From assembly GCF_040718835.1 (NCBI RefSeq), contig NZ_JBFEFG010000281.1, forward strand, positions 930,001 to 994,000: a stretch of DNA of 64,000 nucleotides, written 5' to 3'. The notes below the pieces were generated by a model. The model saw nothing but the letters and a program-made list of their open reading frames with translations, was not told the origin of the DNA and ran no database searches. The stretch is from Bremerella sp. JC817 (GTDB lineage: Bacteria > Planctomycetota > Planctomycetia > Pirellulales > Pirellulaceae). This document shows positions 55,901 to 64,000 of this stretch, piece after piece. Every line of letters begins with the position of its first letter. The stretch's first letter is position 1. The position numbers and the translations under genes are program-made.

Positions 55901-56401
55901 CTATGGCTCCGATGGCACTTCAGGCTTGCTCGGGCGAGCTGGGGCTTTCTGTAAATCCTCCAGAAGCTTGTCCGACTTTACCTCGAACACACCGCGAGAA
56001 TTGTTCGGCAACTTGGCATAAACACCGACCTCGGTCAGGATATGGTCATCCGGGCTAAACGGAATCCCACCCTTACGGGCGAAGTTTCGTAGGGCCACGG
56101 TCAGTTCTTTGCCCGGCTCCAATGCCGTTTTGTTGTAGAAGTGGAACGCATCGTTGAGCGAAATGCCGATATTTCGCAGCGGCTCGTCCGATTCGTTCGT
56201 CAAAATGAGGGCCGGCTGGTCGTCCGCGACGTTTTTAATCAGCAGAGAAACCTGCAATCCATTCTCTGCTTTGGCAGGTAGCGAAACCCACAAAAAGATC
56301 AGCATGGCGATCGGCAAGAGGACGATGACGGCCAGAAATATTGTCAGACCGAATCGCGAAAGGTGTAAAACGTTAGGATCTTGAGCGTTTTCGTCCATCA
56401 A
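55901..56401 (-). CDS. Membrane-anchored hypothetical protein, 166 aa
   Basis: One TM helix near the N-terminus (TIFLAVIVLLPIAMLIFLWV), then an extracytoplasmic beta-rich domain (LILTNESDEPLRNIGIS) and a Pro-rich end (PARPSKPEVPSEP). Divergent from the RegB-like kinase. No family recognised. Confidence 0.7.
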   Translation of the reverse strand: MMDENAQDPNVLHLSRFGLTIFLAVIVLLPIAMLIFLWVSLPAKAENGLQVSLLIKNVADDQPALILTNESDEPLRNIGISLNDAFHFYNKTALEPGKELTVALRNFARKGGIPFSPDDHILTEVGVYAKLPNNSRGVFEVKSDKLLEDLQKAPARPSKPEVPSEP

Positions 56402-56465
56402 TTAACCTGTCCTGAGGCAGTGTCGATCGCTTGCACTGCCATATTCTTTGCCTTCAGCCTAGGGA

Positions 56466-57869
56466 ATGGCTACCTGCTTTATGCCGCAATCCTCCCATTT
56501 TGATAACGGGCCCCATCTGCTGGAAGGGCGGAAGGCTCGATTAACGATCAATACCGCGTGGCTGATCAAGCTTCGCTGGGTTGCCGCGTTCGGGCAATGG
56601 ATCACGATCGCATTCGTGATGTTCCTGCTGGGATTCGAGATTCGCTGGCAGCCACTGGCCACGATTATCTTTCTGACCGCCAGCAGCAATCTGGTGCTCA
56701 GCTATTTGTTTGAGTCGCTTCGTTCGCGAGAACTTAAGAGCCTGACCGCCTGGGAAACGCTCCTTTTTGGCGTGATGCTGATGGATATTGGCTTCCTCAC
56801 GGCAATGCTCTACTTCACTGGTGGCATCTCGAATCCATTTGCCGTGTTCTACCTCGTGAACCTTGCCCTGGCCGCGATCGTACTGACGCCCCCCAACACG
56901 GGTATTTTGGCCATTGTCACCGTTGGCTGCATTGGGCTGTTGCTGCTGGCCGGCTATCCGCTCCGCTTTTTAGGTGGGTGGCAGATCGAAAACCTCGTGA
57001 CCAGTGGCATTCCGGTCCACATCCTGCTGGCCGGTTCTTCGATGGCCCTGGTGACCTGTGCGATGGTGGTCGTTTACTTCACGACGAAGCTGAACGTCGA
57101 ACTCCAACGCAAAGAGGCAAGCCTTCGTTTAAACGAGATAAAACAAGCCCGAAGCGAGAAACTAGAGGCCTTAGGCACCCTGGCTGCCGGCGCGGCCCAT
57201 GAGCTCTCGACCCCGCTGGCCACAATCGCCGTTGTCGCCAAGGAAGTTCAGCGCGAGCTGGAACAAGGAGACGTATCGGCGGAAATCAAAGAAGACATCT
57301 CCCTCATCCGCAGTGAACTCGATCGCTGCCGTACGATTCTGGATCAGATGTCGACTGATGCTGGCCAGGCTACCGGCGAGCCCATTGTGCTTCTGTCGAC
57401 TCAAACGCTGCTGGATGAAGTGGTGCAGCGTCTCGAGATCCAACATCAGCATCGCGTGAAGATCGTCGGAGAAATCCCAGCGGTAGAGATCCACGCTCCT
57501 CTTCATCTTCTGGCCCAAGCGATCCGCGGTCTGATTAAGAACGGGCTCGATGCGACGCCCCTATCGGAATCGGTCGACCTGCTATTAAGAACGACCTCGC
57601 ACGACCTGGTGCTGACCATTCGTGACCATGGCACCGGCATGCCGCCGCACGTTCTTGCTCGCATTGGCGAGCCTTTTTTCACGACGAAGGAACCCGGATC
57701 TGGCACCGGCTTAGGCGTGTTCCTGGCGAAGAATGTGGTGGAGAAACTGAATGGGGAAGTCCGCATCCAATCGACCGCGGATATAGGGACAACCGTCGAA
57801 GTGCTGATCCCGCGCGCTGCCTCGAAAAATAAGACAAATTCTCCGAAGAACTCTCGCAGTGACACGTAG
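56466..57869 (+). CDS. regB: RegB/PrrB-type redox sensor histidine kinase
   Basis: 467 residues. About six TM helices; FTGGISNPFAVFYL (about 118-130) contains GGxxNPF, the quinone-binding motif of RegB. The H-box AAHELSTPLATIA has phosphorylatable H245. C288 in ELDRCRTIL sits where RegB has its redox cysteine. The N box, GTGMPPHVL and GSGTGLGVFLA are the ATPase motifs. It should sense quinone and redox state and phosphorylate the RegA-like regulator encoded 99 nt downstream. Confidence 0.9.
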   Translation: MATCFMPQSSHFDNGPHLLEGRKARLTINTAWLIKLRWVAAFGQWITIAFVMFLLGFEIRWQPLATIIFLTASSNLVLSYLFESLRSRELKSLTAWETLLFGVMLMDIGFLTAMLYFTGGISNPFAVFYLVNLALAAIVLTPPNTGILAIVTVGCIGLLLLAGYPLRFLGGWQIENLVTSGIPVHILLAGSSMALVTCAMVVVYFTTKLNVELQRKEASLRLNEIKQARSEKLEALGTLAAGAAHELSTPLATIAVVAKEVQRELEQGDVSAEIKEDISLIRSELDRCRTILDQMSTDAGQATGEPIVLLSTQTLLDEVVQRLEIQHQHRVKIVGEIPAVEIHAPLHLLAQAIRGLIKNGLDATPLSESVDLLLRTTSHDLVLTIRDHGTGMPPHVLARIGEPFFTTKEPGSGTGLGVFLAKNVVEKLNGEVRIQSTADIGTTVEVLIPRAASKNKTNSPKNSRSDT

Positions 57870-57968
57870 GCATCGTTTACGGTATTCCCTATAGTTAACC
57901 ATCAGTCTGACCGCGTCATGACTTAGTCAGGTCTCTACCCAGCTACGCAATCCGGATTCGGCGGAACA

Positions 57969-58502
57969 ATGTCCCGACCTACAATCCTCCTCGTCGATGA
58001 TGACGACATCTTGCGAAACCGCCTGACCCGGGCGTTCACGTCCCGCGGTTACGATGTCTACTCGGCGAAGACGAAACAAGATGCCGTAGCTCAAGCGGAA
58101 GAGGCCCAGCCAGAACGGGCCGTCCTTGATCTCAAGTTGCCAGAGACTTCTGGCATCGAAATCCTGAAAGATCTTCTCAAGGTTTCCCCCCTTACGCAGA
58201 CCGTAATTTTGACCGGATACGGCAGTATTACCAACGCGGTAGAAGCGGTACGCCTGGGGGCAATTAATTACTTGACCAAACCGGCCGATGCGGACGAGAT
58301 TTTGGCGGCCTTTGAAAATAAAGGGCCTGCAGACCCCCAAACAGAGACCAAGGCTTACTGCCCGCAATCGCTCGCCGAAGCGGAGTGGGAGCATATCCAT
58401 CGCGTCCTAAATGATTGTGGTGGAAACCTTTCCGAAGCAGCACGCTTGCTGGATATCCCTCGCCGGACCCTGCAACGCAAGCTGAAGAAACTTGCACCTT
58501 AA
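57969..58502 (+). CDS. regA: RegA/PrrA-type response regulator
   Basis: 177 residues. Receiver: LVDDDDILRNRL, acceptor D54 in AVLDLKLPE, T in ILTGYGSI and K in YLTKPADAD. C-terminal Fis-type HTH AEWEHIHRVLNDCGGNLSEAARLLDIPRRTLQRKL matches RegA order and length. Pairs with the kinase upstream. The 261-nt gap after it leads into actA, whose transcription may be a target (inference). Confidence 0.9.
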   Translation: MSRPTILLVDDDDILRNRLTRAFTSRGYDVYSAKTKQDAVAQAEEAQPERAVLDLKLPETSGIEILKDLLKVSPLTQTVILTGYGSITNAVEAVRLGAINYLTKPADADEILAAFENKGPADPQTETKAYCPQSLAEAEWEHIHRVLNDCGGNLSEAARLLDIPRRTLQRKLKKLAP

Positions 58503-58763
58503 GGTGGACATTCACGACACCCCCCATCCTAGTGCGACCTATTGTCACGTCGTGTTCACCCACCGATTATTTTACGATTCACACGCTGATAGCTACGAGG
58601 GAGATGCCTTTGCAAGGCAATCACTTATCGCTGGCGAAATTGCACTTAACGACCACACGCTCCCTTCGGAGCTTTGTCGAAGCCCACGCTTCGAGCTGCT
58701 TCAAGACGAGCCCTTTTCCGTCGAAGCGTCTCCCCGCTGAGGCCATTAACGACTGAGAAAGTC

Positions 58764-59456
58764 ATGGACCGCTTTCTATTTCCCAAATGGGTAAATAAGT
58801 TCGTTCCACTCGCAATTGGTGTTGCCCTTGTGGGCGCCGCCTATGGTGGAACGGTTCTATTCGTGACCTCCTCGCCCGAGATTCTCAATCGCGGCTACCG
58901 TCCCGAACAACCAGTTCCATTCAGCCACAAGCTGCATGCTGGTCGTCTGAAGATGGACTGCCGTTATTGTCATAACACGGTCGAGAAATCGAGCCATGCG
59001 GCTGTTCCTCCGACGGCAACTTGTGGTAACTGCCACAGTGGTGCCGACGCCTCGGGAGCCACGCCATACGCATCGGTTCGTGCTACTAGTGTCGCGTTGG
59101 CTCCAGTTCGCGAAAGCCTCGCCACCGGCGAGTCGATCGACTGGACTCGAGTCCATAATCTGCCGGACTTCGTTTTCTTCAACCATAGTGCTCACGTCAC
59201 GCGTGGCGTCTCTTGCGTCGAATGCCATGGCCGCGTCGATAAGATGGACGTTGTCCAGGTCGTCGAGCCAATTTCGATGTCGTGGTGTCTTGAATGTCAC
59301 CGCAACCCGGACTCGAGCATTCGTCCCGTTGACGAGGTCACCAACCTCGAATGGGGAACCGATATGAGCGAGGAAGAAAAGCGAGTTCTCGGTAAGCAAT
59401 TACGCGACGAGTTGAACATCCATCCATCGACCAACTGCTCGACATGTCATCGATAA
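58764..59456 (+). CDS. actA: Alternative complex III pentaheme cytochrome c subunit
   Basis: 230 residues from ATG 58764; the open frame is longer but the N-terminal TM helix (FVPLAIGVALVGAAYGG) begins here. Five CxxCH sites: CRYCH, CGNCH, CVECH, CLECH, CSTCH, as in ActA. Anchored on the periplasmic side. Overlaps actB by 13 nt. Confidence 0.93.
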   Translation: MDRFLFPKWVNKFVPLAIGVALVGAAYGGTVLFVTSSPEILNRGYRPEQPVPFSHKLHAGRLKMDCRYCHNTVEKSSHAAVPPTATCGNCHSGADASGATPYASVRATSVALAPVRESLATGESIDWTRVHNLPDFVFFNHSAHVTRGVSCVECHGRVDKMDVVQVVEPISMSWCLECHRNPDSSIRPVDEVTNLEWGTDMSEEEKRVLGKQLRDELNIHPSTNCSTCHR

Positions 59457-62400
59457 AGCCACAAAACGATAAACCGAAATACTGGCGTAGCCTCGATCAG
59501 CTCGAGGGAACCCCTGAGTTCGAGCAGTTCCTGAAGCGCGAATTTCCGGAAGCTGTCGAAGAAGCTCCAACGGGTCTTCCTCGCCGCCGCTGGATGCAGC
59601 TGATGGGTGCCTCGCTCGCACTGGCAACCGGTGCCGCTGGCTGCCGTTACCCAGAAGAAGAAGTGATCGGCTTCCGTTACCCGGAAGAAGAGATCGCTCC
59701 CTTCTCGCGACGCCCAGAAGGCCGTATTCCAGGCAAGCCTGAAAAGTTCGCCACCACGCTGACCGTTGCCGGCCAGGTTTGTCCGGTGGTCGCTACCAGC
59801 TACGATGGTCGCCCGATCAAGATCGACGGCAACCAGATGCATCCGCTGGTCTTCGGTGCCGATACCTACGCCCAGGCAATGCTGCTGCCGCTTTACGATC
59901 CCGATCGTAGCCAGCACCCTGTCTTCCGCGATGGCCAAGACCTTTCCCGCAACTGGGAAGAGTTCACCGCTTGGTGGAAGGAAGAATCGAAGAAGCTCGA
60001 AGGTGGCAACTCCTCGAAGCTGGCGATTCTGCACGAAACCAACAGCTCGCCAAGCGTCCTCGCTCAGATGAACGAAGTCGCTCGCAAGTTCCCACAAGCC
60101 AAGTGGTACAGCTACGATTCGATCTCCGGCAACACGACGCTTGGCACCGAAATGGCTTTCGGTAAGAAGCTGCGTCCGCTGTTGAACCTGGAATCGGCGG
60201 ACATCATCGTCGACATCAGCTCCGATTTGCTCGGTAGCCATGCGACGCAAGGCAAGAACAGCAACGATTTCGCCAAGCGACGCACGCCTGAAAATGGCCC
60301 GATGAATCGCTTGTACGTCGTTGAAAGCCGCTTCTCGCCAACCGGCACCTCGGCCGACCATCGCCTGGCAGTTGCGGCTTCGCAAATGGCCAGCTTCGTC
60401 GCTGAACTGGAAGCCAAGATCGACGCTGCCCTGGAAGCAGGCGAAACCAAGGAAGCTCCGACCGAAAAGGCCGACATCCTGGTGACCGCCATGGTCAACG
60501 ACCTGATCACGCACAAAGGCAAGAGCGTGGTGGTCGGTGGCGAAACGCTGGATGTTGAAACCCAGGTCCGTATCTGGCGAATCAACAGCAAGCTCGAAAA
60601 CCTCGGCAAGACTGTCACGTTCGTCGAAGAGCCCCAACTGGCCCGCGACAACACTGGCAGCATTCAAGATCTGGTTGCAGAACTGAACACCGGCAACGCG
60701 CACACGTTGATCGTGATGGGCGGCAACCCAATCTACGATGCTCCGGTTGATATCGACTTCGCCGCCGCGTTCGACAAGACGCGTGCCCAGATCTTCTTCG
60801 GCGAATACGAAAACGAAACCTCCAAGCTGTCGACGTGGCACCTGCCAGCTTCGCACGGCCTGGAACAGTGGGGCGACGCCATCGCTTACGATGGTTCCTA
60901 CTGCCTGACTCAGCCTTTGCTGGACCCGATCTTCAAGTCGAAAGACCCGATCCAGTTCCTCAGCATCCTGGCTGGCACTCCGATCACAGAAACCCTGGAA
61001 GCGGTCAAGCAAACCGTCGCCACGACGTTCACCAGCTCTGCCTCGGAAGCAGGCTGGATTAAGGTTCTGCATGACGGGTTCATTGCGGACTCGGCTGCCG
61101 ACGCTGTCTCGGTTTCTATCTCCGATAGCCTCAACCTGGGCGACGTTTCGACGACCGCTTGGCGTGGTGGTCTCGAGAACGCCTTCGAGCTGATCTTCCA
61201 CCCAGGCAGTGCCACCTACGATGGTCGCTATGCGAACAACGGCTGGTTGCAGGAACTGCCAGAACCGATCACCAAGGTGACCTGGGACAACGTCGTTACC
61301 CTCAGCCCGAAGACTGCCAAGGAAATTGGCGTCGGTCAGGGCGAGTTCCTGGCGATCACCGCCAACGGCAAGACGATCGAAATTCCTGCTTACATTCAGC
61401 CAGGTCAGGCACACGGCACATTGGCCGTCGGTCTTGGCTATGGTCGCAAGATGGCTGGCCACGTCGGTGGTTTTGAAGAGAACGGTGTCGACCCAGTCGG
61501 TGTTGACGTCGGTCCTCTACGAACCTCGCAGACCATGCTGCTGGCCACCGAAGTCGAAGCCAAGGGAACCGGTAAGCAGTTCACGCTGGCCACCACCCAA
61601 GATCACTTCGCCATCGACCTGTTGGGCATGCGTGAAATCGGTCGCCGAGTTGGCGAACTGGTTCGCGAAGGCACGCTGGAAGAATACGAAACGCACCCTG
61701 ACTTCGCGAAGCACGTCGTTCATCACCCACCACTGACCAGCCTCTGGGAAGATCAGGAATGGATGAAGGAATCGTACGACGGCTACGCCTGGGGTATGTC
61801 GATCGACTTGAGCAAGTGCACCGGCTGTAATGCGTGCACCATCGCCTGCCAATCGGAAAACAACGTTCCGATCGTCGGTAAGGAAGCGGTCTCGGTTGGT
61901 CGTGAAATGCATTGGATTCGTGTCGACCGCTACTTCAGCGGCGACATGGAAGATCCCAAGGCCGTGACCCAACCGGTTACCTGCCAACAGTGTGAAACAG
62001 CTCCATGTGAAAGCGTTTGCCCCGTTGCTGCCACCGTGCATACCAACGAAGGCTTGAACGACATGGTTTACAACCGTTGTATCGGTACGCGTTACTGTGG
62101 TAACAACTGCCCTTACAAGGTTCGTCGCTTCAACTACCTGGACTGGCGTGCCAGCGACGATCGCTTCGATGCCGCGAACAAAGAGCTGGCCAAGCTGATC
62201 TTCAATCCAGAAGTCACCGTTCGTAACCGCGGCGTGATGGAAAAGTGCACCTACTGTGTGCAGCGAATCCAGAACACCAAGATCGAAGCTCGTGCCGAGC
62301 GTCGTGCGATTGGTGCAAACGAAATCAAGGTTGCCTGCCAGGAAGCTTGCTCTTCGCAAGCGATCGAGTTCGGCGACTTGAACAACCCAGAAAGCAACGT

Positions 62401-62644
62401 CGCCAAGGCCCACGCCAACCAGCGTGCCTATGCGATGCTGGCCGAACTGAACACCAAGCCACGTACCCGTTACCTGGCTCGTATCACTAACCCGCATCCG
62501 TGGCTTGCCCCGGAAGTGCCGGATCATGGGCATCATGGCCCCGGCGAAGAAGGTCATGGCGAACATGGCGATGACCACTCGCACGACCATGCCGAAGGCG
62601 AACACGCCGAGCACAAAGAAGAAGCGAAAGAAGAGAAGGACTAA
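59444..62644 (+). CDS. actB: Alternative complex III iron-sulfur subunit ActB
   Basis: 1066 residues. RRRWMQLMGASLALATGAAGC near residue 45 looks like a Tat/lipoprotein-type leader. The N-terminal about 750 residues form a molybdopterin-like domain without a visible Mo ligand. The Fe-S part has CTGCNACTIAC, CQQCETAPCESVCP and CIGTRYCGNNCPY plus CTYCVQRI. A His/Glu-rich tail (HGHHGPGEEGHGEHGDDH) ends it. Together with ActA and ActC it oxidises quinol and passes electrons to cytochrome c or oxidase. Confidence 0.93.
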   Translation: MSSIKPQNDKPKYWRSLDQLEGTPEFEQFLKREFPEAVEEAPTGLPRRRWMQLMGASLALATGAAGCRYPEEEVIGFRYPEEEIAPFSRRPEGRIPGKPEKFATTLTVAGQVCPVVATSYDGRPIKIDGNQMHPLVFGADTYAQAMLLPLYDPDRSQHPVFRDGQDLSRNWEEFTAWWKEESKKLEGGNSSKLAILHETNSSPSVLAQMNEVARKFPQAKWYSYDSISGNTTLGTEMAFGKKLRPLLNLESADIIVDISSDLLGSHATQGKNSNDFAKRRTPENGPMNRLYVVESRFSPTGTSADHRLAVAASQMASFVAELEAKIDAALEAGETKEAPTEKADILVTAMVNDLITHKGKSVVVGGETLDVETQVRIWRINSKLENLGKTVTFVEEPQLARDNTGSIQDLVAELNTGNAHTLIVMGGNPIYDAPVDIDFAAAFDKTRAQIFFGEYENETSKLSTWHLPASHGLEQWGDAIAYDGSYCLTQPLLDPIFKSKDPIQFLSILAGTPITETLEAVKQTVATTFTSSASEAGWIKVLHDGFIADSAADAVSVSISDSLNLGDVSTTAWRGGLENAFELIFHPGSATYDGRYANNGWLQELPEPITKVTWDNVVTLSPKTAKEIGVGQGEFLAITANGKTIEIPAYIQPGQAHGTLAVGLGYGRKMAGHVGGFEENGVDPVGVDVGPLRTSQTMLLATEVEAKGTGKQFTLATTQDHFAIDLLGMREIGRRVGELVREGTLEEYETHPDFAKHVVHHPPLTSLWEDQEWMKESYDGYAWGMSIDLSKCTGCNACTIACQSENNVPIVGKEAVSVGREMHWIRVDRYFSGDMEDPKAVTQPVTCQQCETAPCESVCPVAATVHTNEGLNDMVYNRCIGTRYCGNNCPYKVRRFNYLDWRASDDRFDAANKELAKLIFNPEVTVRNRGVMEKCTYCVQRIQNTKIEARAERRAIGANEIKVACQEACSSQAIEFGDLNNPESNVAKAHANQRAYAMLAELNTKPRTRYLARITNPHPWLAPEVPDHGHHGPGEEGHGEHGDDHSHDHAEGEHAEHKEEAKEEKD

Positions 62645-62708
62645 GCCTTCCCCTCTGCGTTAATCCTCCCAGCAAGCAAACAGCCTAAGTTCATATTCAA
62701 GAGTACGA

Positions 62709-64000
62709 ATGGCCACCGTAAACGAAGTCATAGACACCACGATCGACGATCCGGGCAACCGGACTCCCCTCGTGATTGGCGGGCACGACTACGGCTCGAT
62801 TACCAAGTTGGTTTGCCGGATCAACGAAGACAAGACTCCGTTTGCGTGGTACGTCGCATTCGCGGCTTCGCTGACCGTGCTCGGCTTCTTCTTTTCGCTG
62901 ATCGGTTACCTGATTTTCACCGGTGTGGGCGTCTGGGGTAACAATAATCCCGTGTACTGGGGTTTCCCGATCGTGAACTTTGTGTTCTGGGTCGGTATCG
63001 GTCACGCGGGAACCCTGATTTCCGCCATTCTGTTTATCTTCCGCCAAAACTGGCGAACGAGTATCAACCGTTTCGCGGAAGCCATGACGATCTTCGCCGT
63101 GTGCTGTGCTGGTATCTTCCCAGGTATCCACATCGGCCGCGTCTGGGTTTTCTATTGGTTGTTCCCGCTGCCTAGCTTGCAGCTTTCGATGTGGCCAAAC
63201 TTCCGTAGCCCACTGCTGTGGGACGTGTTCGCCGTTTCGACGTACGCCACCGTGTCGTTGATCTTCTGGTACACCGGTATGATTCCGGACCTGGCAACGC
63301 TGCGAGATCGCACCACCAACCCAATCCTGCGAATCGTCTACTCGATTCTCTCGCTCGGTTGGACCGGTTCGGCTCGAAGCTGGTCGCGTTACGAAAAGGC
63401 TTACACGCTGTTTGCCGCTTTGGCTGCTCCGCTCGTGCTCTCAGTGCATACGATCGTGAGTTTCGACTTCGCGGTTTCGCAGTTGCCTGGTTGGCATACC
63501 ACGATCTTCCCACCTTACTTCGTCGCTGGTGCTGTGTTCAGCGGTTTCGGTATGGTGCTGACGCTGATGGTTCCGGCTCGCCAGTTGTTCGGACTGAAAG
63601 ACGTCGTGACGCTGCGTCACCTCGAGAACGTCTGTAAGATCTTGCTCGCGACTGGTTCGATGGTGGGTTATGCCTACGCCATGGAATTCTTCATCGCCTG
63701 GTACGGCGGTAACATGTACGAACAATTCGCGTTCATTAACCGTGCCTTCGGACCATACTGGTGGGCCTACTGGATCATGGTGTCCTGCAACGTGATCAGC
63801 CCGCAGTTGTTCTGGTTCCGAAAGTGCCGCACGACTCCTTGGTTGATGTTCGTGATCAGTATCTTCGTCAACATCGGTATGTGGTTCGAGCGATTCGTGA
63901 TTACGGTCACGTCGTTGGCTCGCGACTTCCTGCCGTCCTCGTGGGGCATGTTCAATCCGACCTGGGTTGACTATGGCATGCTGTTCGGCAGCTTCGGCTT
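62709..64000 (+). CDS. actC: Alternative complex III NrfD-like membrane subunit ActC, partial
   Basis: 430 codons visible, cut by the window edge. About ten TM helices in the visible part. NrfD-type signatures include [14 protein letters not shown] and VGIGHAG near the start, and WTGSARSW. It holds the quinol site. Follows actB by 64 nt. Its C-terminus and the later act genes are outside. Confidence 0.92.
   Translation, partial: MATVNEVIDTTIDDPGNRTPLVIGGHDYGSITKLVCRINEDKTPFAWYVAFAASLTVLGFFFSLIGYLIFTGVGVWGNNNPVYWGFPIVNFVFWVGIGHAGTLISAILFIFRQNWRTSINRFAEAMTIFAVCCAGIFPGIHIGRVWVFYWLFPLPSLQLSMWPNFRSPLLWDVFAVSTYATVSLIFWYTGMIPDLATLRDRTTNPILRIVYSILSLGWTGSARSWSRYEKAYTLFAALAAPLVLSVHTIVSFDFAVSQLPGWHTTIFPPYFVAGAVFSGFGMVLTLMVPARQLFGLKDVVTLRHLENVCKILLATGSMVGYAYAMEFFIAWYGGNMYEQFAFINRAFGPYWWAYWIMVSCNVISPQLFWFRKCRTTPWLMFVISIFVNIGMWFERFVITVTSLARDFLPSSWGMFNPTWVDYGMLFGSFG

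Noticed and set aside
58492..58740. 82-residue plus frame between regA and actA
   Set aside because: No ribosome-binding site or family pattern; the region fits an upstream control region for actA better.
59447..61462. 671-residue minus frame opposite actB
   Set aside because: Antisense shadow of actB without coding signals.

Overview
The window looks like chromosomal DNA of a planctomycete, most likely a Pirellulales (Blastopirellula/Bremerella-like) bacterium. This is inferred from gene content: a secreted sulfatase, sialate O-acetylesterase-type (SASA) hydrolases, a DUF1080 protein, a PQQ-type propeller, an alternative complex III operon and Feo genes with two FeoA proteins. Many genes are short monocistrons or small groups on alternating strands, and clear Shine-Dalgarno sequences are often absent. 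I see no rRNA, phage, insertion sequence or CRISPR array.

Layout. 1-8.3 kb: a partial transglutaminase-like/TPR gene, tRNA-Gly(CCC), small secreted and membrane proteins, a SASA esterase, an ABC exporter and a large Gln-rich coiled-coil membrane protein. 8.5-11.5 kb: the korA-korB 2-oxoacid:ferredoxin oxidoreductase operon, followed by a 0.87-kb stretch with no convincing gene. 12.4-19 kb: a conserved hypothetical, a lipase/esterase, ribBA, a cysH-rrf2-hypothetical operon with a well-placed operator, and a Kef-type antiporter. 19.2-23.3 kb: rhamnulokinase, a Gfo/Idh/MocA oxidoreductase and a cluster of tiny membrane proteins, two of them tandem paralogues and one only 27 residues. 23.4-25.7 kb: groES-groEL behind a consensus sigma-54 promoter. 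25.8-31.7 kb: an acidic hypothetical, GH43, PPK2, a NhaR-like LysR regulator, a tandem universal stress protein and a bestrophin.

31.7-37.7 kb is a carbohydrate locus: a 1001-residue clan GH-A-like secreted hydrolase with duplicated N-terminal modules diverges from a sulfatase and a second SASA esterase. 37.9-41.0 kb is an iron(II) uptake operon (feoA-feoA-feoB plus a Cys-rich membrane protein) behind a Fur-box-like palindrome. 41-50.3 kb holds a PLP enzyme, a HEAT-like secreted protein, an orphan immunity-like protein, a thioesterase, a HAD phosphatase, a PQQ-propeller protein, a thioredoxin/one-heme/PDZ fusion, an Asp/Ala-repeat secreted protein and a DUF1080 protein. 50.3-51.1 kb carries two small Cys-rich secreted proteins, possibly metal-related.

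51.1-56.4 kb holds a PA0069-type radical SAM protein, an SMP-30 protein, a CysQ-like phosphatase, a Rieske ferredoxin, DAHP synthase and a membrane-anchored hypothetical. 56.4-64 kb ends the window with a RegB/RegA redox two-component pair directly upstream of actA, actB and a partial actC, which start an alternative complex III operon. This is a plausible link between quinone redox sensing and expression of the quinol-oxidising complex.
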